From an uncultured Collinsella sp. (GTDB taxonomy: Bacteria > Actinomycetota > Coriobacteriia > Coriobacteriales > Coriobacteriaceae), in NCBI GenBank assembly GCA_902495355.1, contig CABUWV010000008.1, positions 1 to 64,000 on the forward strand: a DNA stretch of 64,000 nt, given 5' to 3'. Positions 51,986-60,504 of this stretch are shown here, one piece after another. Position 1 is the first letter of the stretch, and each line of letters opens with the position of its first letter. The notes beneath the pieces are model-generated. The model was not told the origin of the DNA, made no database searches, and saw only the letters and a list, made by a program, of their open reading frames with translations. The position numbers and the translations under genes were made by a program.

Positions 51986-52543
51986 GTGACTATGACGTGC
52001 TCTTTGGTGGTTAACAGCAAGAGCGGTAATACCAGGATGGTTTCGGGTGCGATCAAGCGTACGCTGCAGGCTGCGGGTGTTGAGTTTGTCCATGCCGCGG
52101 CGTTGAGCGACGATGCGGATGCAGATCAGGTTGCGCTCGAGGCGCAGGGCGCCTGCGCGGCCGACACAGTGCTCGTCGGTTTTTGGTGCGACAAGGGCGC
52201 GTGCACGCCTTCGGTCGCGGCGTTGCTTTCCGCCTTGCACGGCAAGCGCGTGTTCCTGTTTGGCACCTGCGGCTTTGGGGCCGACCAGAGCTACTATCAG
52301 CAGATTATCGACCGCGTAACTTCCAATTTGGCTGGGGATGCCGAGCTTGCGGGCTGGGCGATGTGCCAGGGCAAGATGGGCCCCGCGGTCAAGCAGCGCT
52401 ACGAGGCCATGCTCGAGCAAGATCCCGACAACGCCCGATTTAAGATGCTGCTCGACAACTGGGTTGCCGCGAAGGACCATCCCACCAAGGAAGATCTGGA
52501 CAACATGGCTGCAGCCGCCAAAAAGGCCGTGCTGGGGGAGTAG
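51986..52543 (+). CDS. Flavodoxin-family protein
   Basis: A 185-residue FMN-binding protein of the short anaerobe flavodoxin group (Flavodoxin_3 layout; BilS-like proteins fall here). The phosphate loop is NSKSGNTRM (about 9-17), followed by VGFWCDKGACTPSVAALLSALHGKRVFLFGTCGFG with the typical cysteines. It probably shuttles electrons in the cytoplasm. The start is GTG at 51986 with GAGG five bases upstream; ATG at 51992 is the alternative. The partner enzyme is not visible here, so the assignment to bilirubin reduction is not made. Confidence 0.85.
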   Translation: MTMTCSLVVNSKSGNTRMVSGAIKRTLQAAGVEFVHAAALSDDADADQVALEAQGACAADTVLVGFWCDKGACTPSVAALLSALHGKRVFLFGTCGFGADQSYYQQIIDRVTSNLAGDAELAGWAMCQGKMGPAVKQRYEAMLEQDPDNARFKMLLDNWVAAKDHPTKEDLDNMAAAAKKAVLGE

Positions 52544-52585
52544 CTCCCATCGCTGACGGCGGTCGGTCCATCTTTCTAAATGAAA

Positions 52586-52714
52586 CGTCCTCCCGGGCGT
52601 CGGGGCACGAAGTTCCCTGCTCTACAGTCCTGCGCAAGACGAAGGCCACATTAAGTGGCCTTCTTTGCGTGCGGAACTCGCGATGAACTTCGTGCCCCGC
52701 CGTCCGGAAGGACG
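52586..52714 (-). repeat. Nested hairpin element, copy 2 (minus orientation)
   Basis: The outer arms 52586-52615 and 52685-52714 match at 27 of 30 positions. Read on the minus strand, the core is nearly identical to copies 1 and 3, except that the inner stem is GAAGGCCAC..GTGGCCTTC: both sides changed together, so pairing is kept. It lies on the left side of the giant-protein locus. Confidence 0.85.
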
Positions 52715-52773
52715 CCTCTTTATTGATGGGAGGCCTGATAGATCGATGGTTCCGTGCCCGGATGCGTCCAAAG

Positions 52774-53221
52774 TGGGACGGGCTTTCCGGATGGGCAGGC
52801 TTTCGAAAAATGCGTCCCGGAATTTGCCTTTGGAATGGGACGTAGTTTCCCGTTGAGGTGCTTTGCGGAAAGTGCATCCCACTCTGGGCGGTCGAAGTGG
52901 GACACACTTTCCCAAAGGCGCTCCAACGGGAAATTGCGTCCCATTATTCGGTCAAGAAACGGGATGCATTTTCCCAATGAGAGCAAAACCGGAAAATGCA
53001 TCCCACAATCAGCCCTCAAAGTGGGACGCCGTTTCCCAATGAGGCTCAAGCGGAAAATGCATCCCGGAATTTGCGCTCAAAGTGGGATGCGGTTTCCGGT
53101 TGAGGGTCTAAGGGGAAAGTGCGTCCCAGAATCGACGCTTGAAATGGGATGCAGTTTCCCGATGAGGCACTCGACGGAAAATACATCCCAGAAATGGCCT
53201 TTGAGCTGGGATAAGATTTCC
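52774..53221. repeat. BIME-like array 1: alternating inverted 15-mers
   Basis: Eight forward units (TGGGACGCANTTTCC-like, first at 52774, last at 53207) alternate with seven reverse complements (GGAAANTGCGTCCCA-like). Spacers are 14-17 bp, and forward units recur about every 62 bp. Units vary at a few central positions. There is no coding capacity. It precedes the giant surface-protein gene. A partial unit lies at 52759. Confidence 0.85.
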
Positions 53222-53240
53222 GCGGCATCTCGGATTCTCA

Positions 53241-53313
53241 AAAATGAGACACGCCGTTGGCGAAAATGAGACACGTGATATCGGGCATCGGACGTATCAT
53301 TTGTAAAAATGAG
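53241..53313 (+). repeat. Direct repeats AAAATGAGACACG
   Basis: AAAATGAGACACG occurs at 53241-53253 and 53263-53275, with a third partial copy AAAAATGAG at 53305. Multiple short terminal repeats of the TGTCTCATTTT type resemble ends of IS21-like elements, but no transposase is present. This may be an IS remnant. Confidence 0.45.
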
Positions 53314-53344
53314 TCCACTCCACTCGAATAAAGCGAGGTCCCTC

Positions 53345-56300
53345 ATGTACGTTCCACACCCCCGTATCCGTAGGCTGTCGAAAATCCCGCTTGTTGGGAC
53401 GGCGGCGCTTGCTGCGTTGATCGCCACGAGCGTCGCCTGCTTCACGGCCACGCCCCAGGTTGCCCAGGCGGCAGACGCGCCCGCAATCACCGATATGACC
53501 GAGCAGGATTATCAAGCCCTGGGTCTGGGCACGAGCGAGGACATTCCGGCCGATACCGTTGGCCCCTATTCCACTGATACCCCCACGACGTTTGCCACGC
53601 GCAGCGAGGTCTATATGGCAGCTAACGGTAGCCATGGCAATCGCTACACTCTGCGCGACAAGCTCGAGAACGTCGAGCGCGGTGACATTGGCGGCAGCAG
53701 CAAACTCACCGATGGCTATGGAAGTGTGTGGGGCGCCGCAAAGTTCTGGCAAAACGTCAACAACTTCGATACGAACAGCGATCTCTACAAGCATAGCGAC
53801 TACGGTGGCGGCACCTGGTCGTACCTAAGCAACAATGAGTCCTCAACAGTACTCGCCAACGACAACAACGGTTTCTCGGGCATTCACGCCACGAGTGTTG
53901 AGTTCTGCAGCGACGCCAGCACGGGCAAAAAGAGCCGCGTTGCCGAGCTCCGTGCCTACGGCGACAGTTCCTCCACGACGATTGACGGCAAGTCATACGC
54001 CGGAAAGGTTGAGCTGGTCCTCTACTCGTTTAGCAACGGGCGTACGCGCACTCTCGACACACACCTGCCGGTGACGGTCAACACTAATATGATGTACGAA
54101 GGCCGTTTTAAGTACCTGGATGCCGGTTACCTGCAAGAGCACGACGCCGTCTTTGATGTCGAGGCGGGCGATGTCGATGGCGACGGCGTCGACGAGCTTT
54201 TTGTCTACGCGGGCTGCTATGTCGACGAGAACGGCGTGCGCAAGGCTGTAGTCGACATGTATGACTTGGAGGGCGGCAACTGGAAGCAAAGCGTCGTCAA
54301 GATCGATGCCGGTAACGCCGCGGACTACACCACGCACAACAAGGGCGGGAACGACTCCTGGACGCAGCTTCAGTCAGCTCCTGTCGTTTCGCTAGCGGCC
54401 GGCGACCTCGATCGCGATTTTTGCGATGACCTCGCCATCGTGGTCTCGGCACCCTACGGCAAGAAGAATATTGATAAGTCGACGCATTGCGAGCTGTTTT
54501 CGTGGGATGCATCCAAGGGTGCGCTCGTCCATGTCGATGCTCTGGGCGACGCGGGCGCAATCTCCCTCTCCGCGAACGGCAAGACCATGGTCGCTGCGAA
54601 TGCGACGTTCGGCACGTTTGCCGCCTACGATGAAGAAGGAAAGAAGACGGGTGAAACCGTCACGGGCCTTATTCTTGCGGGCTATGACTGGCAACGCAGC
54701 GCTTTTGATTACGGCGCTTCTGACGGCAGCAAGGGGCTGTACGGCGCGCTGTACCGCTACGCGTATTTTGACTCGGAGTCTGGCGAGTTCAAGCTTTCCG
54801 ATTGCAAGGAATACAGAGACGGGCTCCTCGCCTCCTATGGGCTGATGCATGTGCCCAACAGCGCATGGAAGGATAGCGCTCAGGATAAGCGCTATCCGTG
54901 CACCTTGGCGCCTATTGCCCTTGCCACTGCCAACCTTGACGGCCTGTCCGAGCAGCTGGCGGTCGACGAGGTGCTCGTGGGCGGCGATGTGTTCCGCGAC
55001 TTTGCCTGCAACACGGCACAGAGCGGGGCTCAGGGCTTGGGGTCCATGGTCGGAACCATGAGCATGAGCGGTCAGCAATACAACAGCAGCAACAAGCATG
55101 ACCACAAGGGTATAGAGCAGGTGTGGATCAGCGACGTCAAGGCGGGCAGCGTCTCGGGTTCGGACCGCTATAACGAGAGCTTTATCGCCGTGGTGGGCAA
55201 GCACCGCGACGAGGACCTGCGCAAGAACGATGACTACTATTGGATGACCGCCTCGCATTTTTCGCTCGACGAGAACGGAAAGGTGCGCCGCGGCGAGGAG
55301 CAGGTGATTAGCGAGAGCAACCGTCGCGGCACTACCTACGGCACATTTATCTCGCTCGCGCTGCCCGATGTCGACAACGACAGCGTCAAGATCACGTACA
55401 AGGACCGCTACAAGGTCTATACCAACCCGCGCGTGCTTGCCGTGCTGCAGGATGCGCCCTATGTTGAGGATCTGGAGCAGGCATACGGCTATCTGGTGTT
55501 GGGCGGCACGTCATACGGAGAGGAAAAGGGCACGGGGACATCCCAGGGCTATACCATTGGCGCCGAGTTGGGCGTTGCCGTCGAGGTGCAGACCGGTCCG
55601 CCCCTGGTCGCGATGAATGCTTCAGTCGATTTTGCCGCCGAGGGATGCTATGACTACCGGAGCGAGCGCACGGTCAGCGCAAGCGTAAGCTATGAGTCGC
55701 ATGCCGGCGAGGGTGACAAGGCCGTGCTCTACACGATTCCGATGGTCTATTACGAGTATGAGATCGAAAATGAGGAAACTGGTGGCAAGGGCGTGATGGC
55801 GGCGCCCGTGTCGCTCGGCGCGCAGACCTCGGTCGTTAATGTCGAGGCCTATGACCGCATTGCCAAACAGCACAATATGACGCCGCTCAGCTACTTTTTG
55901 ACCAACCGGTCGGGAGAACCCGGAACCTATCAAACGACGCTCAACGGCGAGACTCCCGTTGGGGATTCCTTTGGCCTGGGCAAGCCTGGCGTAACGCGCG
56001 CCTACACGCACGATGGGTTTAACGGCGCCGCCGCGCAGTCGGGGGCGAGCATTGAGCAGACCATCGAAGTCGAGGAGGGCAAGGAGCAGGAGCTCGAGCT
56101 CGGCTTGACGCTGAACGGCAGCGTTGTCATGGGCGCGAAGCTTGCAAAGCACGAGTTGTTTGGCGGCCTGTGCTTTGGTGCCAACGCCGGCTTTACTGCG
56201 GGTAACTCCTCGAGTGAATCGACCGAATACGGCGGCACCGTCGACAACCTGCCCGAGGCCGCGCAGGGCAAGTACGGTTTTGTGTGGCGTCTGGGCGTCA

Positions 56301-57433
56301 ACGCGGTGGATGTCGACAAGTTCGAGGCAGACTCGGGCGACAAGCTCGGCACCAAAGACACCGACCAGTTCTGGATCGTGGGCTATGACGTTAAGGACGT
56401 CGAGATGCCCGACGCGCCGGCCGTGACGGGCTTTACGGCAAACGCCGTCGATTCGACCAGCGTTACGTTTAGCTGGGACGATGTACTCGCAAACAAGAGT
56501 GGCTTTAGCTACGGCGTGGGCATGCTGCAGAGCAATGCGGCGGATGCGGTCGTCAATAGCTGGAAGATTGCCGACAACACGCAGACCTCGCTCAAGTGGG
56601 ATGGGCTGCAGCCCAATACGGAGTATCGATTCGCCATCGCCGCCGTTAAGAATGGATCCACGACCGAAACAGGTATTCGCTCGGCAATCATCACGGTCAA
56701 GACCATGCCCGATGGCATGACGATGACCGTGAGCGGACCTGCGGCGGATGCTGCGGAGGGGTCGGATCTTGGATACGACTCTTCGGTTGAGCGCACGGCG
56801 GGAAGCCACCTGACGCTCTCGGCGATTGGCCATGTGAAGCAACTCGGTGCCGACGATAGCGAAACAGGGTTGGCACCGACCTATATGTGGTACCGCAAGG
56901 GCCGCGGCGAGACAGAGTTTAAGCTCGTGGGTGCCGATGGCAACCTCGCGGCTGGAACGGCCTCAAAGCTCGAGATTGACCTGACCGCAGACGATGACGG
57001 TGCGCAGTATTACTGCCACGTGGGATACAACGACGTGGGCCTCGACACCGGCACGACGCTCGTGAATATCGAGGCCGGGGAGACGGCGCCCACAATGGTG
57101 AACGCCACCCCGATCCGCACGCGCCGCCTGTTCTCACAGGCAAGTGCGGGCGCCAAGAAGTTCCTGGACCATACGCTGGTAAACACCGCCGGCCCAACCG
57201 ATTCCGAAGGGTCAAAGGACCCCGAGACTCCTGAGACCCCGACGAACCCGGACAAGCCCAAGTCCGACAACGGAGCTAAGACCGACACCAAGGTCAAGAC
57301 AACGACCACAGCGAAGAACCTCGCAAACACCGGCGACCAAACATTCGCCCTAGTCGCCACCGCAGCAGCAGCGGGAGCAACGCTCGTAGTGATAGCCCTC
57401 ATCATGCTGATCAAGCGCCGCAAGACCCACTAG
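53345..57433 (+). CDS. Giant LANTG wall-anchored surface protein
   Basis: A 1362-residue exported protein. The signal peptide (about 1-45) ends AQAADAP. Residues 260-365 include FG-GAP-like calcium-binding repeats, DVDGDGVDELFVYAG (about 270) and GDLDRDFCDDLAIVV (about 350). Residues 700-1015 form a beta-rich region of alternating hydrophobic strands that is not assigned. A fibronectin type III domain starts near 1021 (VTGFTANAVDSTSVTFSW). An Ig-like domain (PTYMWYRKG..AQYYCHVGYND) starts near 1178. A Pro-rich wall linker leads to LANTGD near 1325 and RRKTH. The start at 53345 has GAGGT five bases upstream. It is flanked by mirror-image repeat blocks. Confidence 0.88.
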   Translation: MYVPHPRIRRLSKIPLVGTAALAALIATSVACFTATPQVAQAADAPAITDMTEQDYQALGLGTSEDIPADTVGPYSTDTPTTFATRSEVYMAANGSHGNRYTLRDKLENVERGDIGGSSKLTDGYGSVWGAAKFWQNVNNFDTNSDLYKHSDYGGGTWSYLSNNESSTVLANDNNGFSGIHATSVEFCSDASTGKKSRVAELRAYGDSSSTTIDGKSYAGKVELVLYSFSNGRTRTLDTHLPVTVNTNMMYEGRFKYLDAGYLQEHDAVFDVEAGDVDGDGVDELFVYAGCYVDENGVRKAVVDMYDLEGGNWKQSVVKIDAGNAADYTTHNKGGNDSWTQLQSAPVVSLAAGDLDRDFCDDLAIVVSAPYGKKNIDKSTHCELFSWDASKGALVHVDALGDAGAISLSANGKTMVAANATFGTFAAYDEEGKKTGETVTGLILAGYDWQRSAFDYGASDGSKGLYGALYRYAYFDSESGEFKLSDCKEYRDGLLASYGLMHVPNSAWKDSAQDKRYPCTLAPIALATANLDGLSEQLAVDEVLVGGDVFRDFACNTAQSGAQGLGSMVGTMSMSGQQYNSSNKHDHKGIEQVWISDVKAGSVSGSDRYNESFIAVVGKHRDEDLRKNDDYYWMTASHFSLDENGKVRRGEEQVISESNRRGTTYGTFISLALPDVDNDSVKITYKDRYKVYTNPRVLAVLQDAPYVEDLEQAYGYLVLGGTSYGEEKGTGTSQGYTIGAELGVAVEVQTGPPLVAMNASVDFAAEGCYDYRSERTVSASVSYESHAGEGDKAVLYTIPMVYYEYEIENEETGGKGVMAAPVSLGAQTSVVNVEAYDRIAKQHNMTPLSYFLTNRSGEPGTYQTTLNGETPVGDSFGLGKPGVTRAYTHDGFNGAAAQSGASIEQTIEVEEGKEQELELGLTLNGSVVMGAKLAKHELFGGLCFGANAGFTAGNSSSESTEYGGTVDNLPEAAQGKYGFVWRLGVNAVDVDKFEADSGDKLGTKDTDQFWIVGYDVKDVEMPDAPAVTGFTANAVDSTSVTFSWDDVLANKSGFSYGVGMLQSNAADAVVNSWKIADNTQTSLKWDGLQPNTEYRFAIAAVKNGSTTETGIRSAIITVKTMPDGMTMTVSGPAADAAEGSDLGYDSSVERTAGSHLTLSAIGHVKQLGADDSETGLAPTYMWYRKGRGETEFKLVGADGNLAAGTASKLEIDLTADDDGAQYYCHVGYNDVGLDTGTTLVNIEAGETAPTMVNATPIRTRRLFSQASAGAKKFLDHTLVNTAGPTDSEGSKDPETPETPTNPDKPKSDNGAKTDTKVKTTTTAKNLANTGDQTFALVATAAAAGATLVVIALIMLIKRRKTH

Positions 57434-57460
57434 TAGCCAGTCGAACATATCGACAACCCA

Positions 57461-57500
57461 AAAACCCGGGTAGCCAAAAAACAGGCCACCCGGGTTTTCT
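57461..57500 (+). terminator. Terminator of the giant-protein gene
   Basis: AAAACCCGGGT (57461-57471) pairs with ACCCGGGTTTT (57488-57498) around a 16-base loop, with further T residues. Confidence 0.88.
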
Positions 57501-57522
57501 GTTGAGTGGAGACTCCGCAAGC

Positions 57523-57753
57523 GGAAACTGCATCCCACAATTAGCGCCCGGAACGGGACACATTTTCCGTCAAGCCCTCATCCGGAAAATCCATCCCAGT
57601 TTGAGCGCCCAGACCGGGACGCACTTTCCCAAAGGGTCCTCAACGGGAAACTGCGTCCCATAATTAGACCGAGAAATGGGATGAACTTTCCCAATCGGGT
57701 CCCAAGCGGAAACTGCATCCCATTCCAGACAAGAATTTCGGGACACACTTTCC
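57523..57753. repeat. BIME-like array 2: alternating inverted 15-mers
   Basis: Four GGAAACTGCATCCCA-like units alternate with four GGGACGCACTTTCC-like units, with 14-17 bp spacers. This is the same family as the array at 52774. It begins 25 bp after the giant-gene terminator. Confidence 0.85.
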
Positions 57754-57762
57754 GCAAACAAA

Positions 57763-57785
57763 GAAGGCCACATAACGTGGCCTTC
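57763..57785 (+). other. Short hairpin at the end of array 2
   Basis: GAAGGCCAC pairs with GTGGCCTTC around ATAAC. The stem repeats the inner stem of the nested element copy 2, so it may be a fragment of that element. Confidence 0.55.
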
Positions 57786-57839
57786 AACTTATATATGTTC
57801 GGCGATACACCCAAGACAAGCCACGCTCCAACAACAGGG

Positions 57840-57969
57840 CGTCTGTCCGGGCGGAGGCATATAAGGTTCATCGCGAGTTCCGCACGCAAAGGAGGCCACT
57901 TAATGTGGCCTCCGTCTTGCGCAGGACTGTCCGAGCAGGGAGCCTTACATACCTCCGCCCGGACAGACG
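57840..57969 (+). repeat. Nested hairpin element, copy 3 (plus orientation)
   Basis: The outer arms 57840-57868 and 57941-57969 (starting CGTCTGTCCGGGCGG) match at 26 of 29 positions. The core is nearly identical to copy 1 (GCGAGTTCCGCACG, GGAGGCCAC..GTGGCCTCC, GCGCAGGACTGT). The arms are unrelated to those of the other copies. Confidence 0.85.
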
Positions 57970-57989
57970 TTTCAGTTATGAGCGACCCG

Positions 57990-60290
57990 CTACTTGATCT
58001 TGGTCGTACCCGGTGCCAGGTTGGGGTCGGTCTCGTTGGCCTCGGTCTGGAAGTGCTCGGTGTACACGTTCTTGCCGTCGCGGAACATCTCGTAGTACTG
58101 CATCTTGGCGTAATCCTCGCGCGCCTTGGTGGCGGCTGCGGCTTCGGCGTCGTCACCGGTGACGTTGGAGGAGAGCGCCCAACGCAGGCTGGCGTCCTCG
58201 TAGCCGACCGAGTTGATAGCGGGCAGCGACTCGCGCAGCGTCATGTGCGCTTTCTGGTAGTCAGTCAGCGGGGCGCCAATCAGCTGCATGAGCTGCGTGG
58301 ACAGGTAGTTGGTGGACAGGTCGTCGACCTCACTCGTCTGGTCGCAGCCGGCAACGTCGTAGTTGGCCCAGATGATGTAGTCGGTCTGCCACAGACGTTC
58401 CTGGTGCGTGGCATCGTCCTCGCCGGTAAACCACTTATCGTTGAACTTGGACGGGAAGAACGGCTGGTGGTCGCCCCAGAACACCACGACTACCTTACGG
58501 TCGAGCTTGCTCAGGGCGTTGAGGAAGTAGCGAAGCGCCTGGTCGGACTGCTCGATGCACGAGACATACTCGTCGACATCGGACAGCGTGCCGTCCTCGA
58601 CGGTCTTGGCGTCCAGATCGGTCGTGTCGATATTCAGGTGCATCTGCTTGTCGACCGGCAGCAGGCCCGTGTCGTAGCCCGAGTGGTTCTGCATGGTCAC
58701 GTCGAAGATAAACTGCGGATCGGCGTTCTGGTCGAGCAACTCGAGAATCTTGTCGTAGGTAGCCTGGTCGGTCACCATGCCGCGCAGGGTGTCGGCTCCC
58801 TGGAAGTCGTTGATGGACAGGAACTGGTCAAAGCCAAAGTCCTTGTAGACGTTCTCGCGGTTCCAGTTGGTCGCGTGGTTGGGGTGCATGGCCGTGGTGG
58901 AATATCCGAGCGACTTGAACTGCTCTGCCAGATTCCCGGTCGTTTCCATGTTGTAGATGGTGTAGGGGTACACACCCGAGCCCAGGTTGGCCATGGAGTT
59001 GCCGGTCATAAACTCAAACTCGGTATTGGCGGTGCCGCCGCCGTAGGCGCTCACGTAGAGCTTGCCGCGGCTGAGGCAGTTGGACAGGTTCTTAAAGTAC
59101 TGCGGGCCCTTGTAGCCGGCGCGCATGTTCTGATAGATCGACAGGTCCGAGAAGGTCTCGTTCATGATGGCGATGACCGTGGGCTTCTCGCTGTCGAACT
59201 GCTCCTTTGCGGCGGCGCGCTCGTCGCTCTTGGCCGCGTCGGACTTGTCGTAGGCCTTGGCGTACTTTTTGAGCGTGGCCTTGGCATCGTCGACGGAGTA
59301 GTCGGCGGGTTTGGGCGGCTTGATGGACTGCGCCGCACTAATAAAGGCAGGCAGGTAGCCCTCGCGCCAGTAGCTCTCGAGCGGGCGCCAGGTGTAGACG
59401 GTGATGCCGAGGGTGTTGTAGTAGTCGATAAGCGTGACGTGCGCGGTCACGCCGCCCAGGCACAGCACGGCGACGAGCAGGTTGGTGAGCAGCATGCGCT
59501 TGGCGTTGGCGGCGCCCTTCTGACGGTGCGGTGCCACCAGGCCGGCGTATTCGCATAGCAGCATGGCGATGGCGGTAAAGCCCATGGACAGCACGCAGAA
59601 CAGTGAGATCGAGAAGGTGTAGCCGGTGCCGGCGACCGCGGCGGCGGTGGAGATGGCCGAAAGGTCGCCCGGCTGGATGGGCATGGATTTAAACGTGATG
59701 ACGAAGAACTCGGCAATGCCCAGGACAAAGAGGGCAAAGGCCAGGACCGCGGGAGCTGCGCCGTGGCGCTGGAACAGGAAGAACAGGCCGACCATGAGCG
59801 TGGTGATGATGGCCCACTCGAGCAGGATGCACAGGGGGTAGACCCAGGTAAAGTCGTGGTTGGACGAGACCTCCATGCCCAGCAGCGCAAAGACGCCGGC
59901 GAGCAGCAGGCACAAGACGGCGGCGACGAGCGGTTTGCCCACAAAGGCGCCGCGCAGGCGGGCGAGCTTGCCGGTGGGGGCGGGGGCGTCGGGCCCGGCG
60001 AACGCAAAGACGCGCGGGGCGATGCGGTCGCGGGCGATGCTGGCCCAAGCGCAGCCGGTGAGGATGGCGTTGGTCAGGATGAGCATCACAAAGGCGAGCG
60101 GCTCGTTTTGCGCGACGAGGCCAATAGCGCCCCAAATGGTCAAAAAGAGCTGGAACAGGCCGAAGGCGACGCTCCACCCAAGAGCGCTTTTGGCAACGGT
60201 GCCCGACTGAGCGCGAATGGCCTTGGCCTCGCGCAAAACAAGGTAGACGGTCGCCGCAAGACCGACGAGCGAGATGGCGGCAGCGAACAT
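57990..60290 (-). CDS. LTA-synthase-like sulfatase-family membrane protein
   Basis: A 766-residue enzyme with eight or nine membrane helices (residues 1-290) and an extracytoplasmic sulfatase-fold domain. The nucleophile is the threonine in IMNETFSDLS (about residue 377). ANTEFEFMTG, WGDHQPF and the acidic metal ligands match lipoteichoic acid synthases and phosphoglycerol transferases. It probably transfers phosphoglycerol to a polymer or glycolipid on the outer face. The ATG at 60290 is chosen for its GAGGAG seven bases upstream, over a GTG five codons earlier. It is monocistronic. Confidence 0.88.
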   Translation of the reverse strand: MFAAAISLVGLAATVYLVLREAKAIRAQSGTVAKSALGWSVAFGLFQLFLTIWGAIGLVAQNEPLAFVMLILTNAILTGCAWASIARDRIAPRVFAFAGPDAPAPTGKLARLRGAFVGKPLVAAVLCLLLAGVFALLGMEVSSNHDFTWVYPLCILLEWAIITTLMVGLFFLFQRHGAAPAVLAFALFVLGIAEFFVITFKSMPIQPGDLSAISTAAAVAGTGYTFSISLFCVLSMGFTAIAMLLCEYAGLVAPHRQKGAANAKRMLLTNLLVAVLCLGGVTAHVTLIDYYNTLGITVYTWRPLESYWREGYLPAFISAAQSIKPPKPADYSVDDAKATLKKYAKAYDKSDAAKSDERAAAKEQFDSEKPTVIAIMNETFSDLSIYQNMRAGYKGPQYFKNLSNCLSRGKLYVSAYGGGTANTEFEFMTGNSMANLGSGVYPYTIYNMETTGNLAEQFKSLGYSTTAMHPNHATNWNRENVYKDFGFDQFLSINDFQGADTLRGMVTDQATYDKILELLDQNADPQFIFDVTMQNHSGYDTGLLPVDKQMHLNIDTTDLDAKTVEDGTLSDVDEYVSCIEQSDQALRYFLNALSKLDRKVVVVFWGDHQPFFPSKFNDKWFTGEDDATHQERLWQTDYIIWANYDVAGCDQTSEVDDLSTNYLSTQLMQLIGAPLTDYQKAHMTLRESLPAINSVGYEDASLRWALSSNVTGDDAEAAAATKAREDYAKMQYYEMFRDGKNVYTEHFQTEANETDPNLAPGTTKIK

Positions 60291-60504
60291 GCTGAGACTC
60301 CTCACAAACTTAAAACCTACGAGAGCGGGGGTTTACCCGATTGTTACCTAAATATGCACTGCATTTGCGGGCTGCGCACAACAACCAGCCATATTAACGC
60401 GCATGTGCGGCGGTGTGGCGCAATGTAGTGGCGACCTGCGCGATAATGGACGGGAATTACACGGAAACGTAAAGGCTTCTTAAAGAATTGGCGAGGATAG
60501 AGCT

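Noticed and set aside
52774..53221. CRISPR array
   Set aside because: The repeats alternate in orientation, vary in sequence, and have spacers of only 14-17 bp. CRISPR repeats are in one orientation and nearly identical, with spacers of about 30 bp or more. No cas genes are present.
52754..53269. A 171-codon open frame through array 1 and a 155-codon frame on the other strand
   Set aside because: Both are built from the inverted repeats (repeated LP/GKCIP-like peptides) and have no ribosome site. They are artefacts of the repeat period being near a multiple of three.
57681..59558. A 625-codon open frame antisense to the LTA-synthase-like gene
   Set aside because: It begins inside repeat array 2 and runs opposite a gene with clear sulfatase motifs and a good ribosome site. 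It has no recognisable features of its own.
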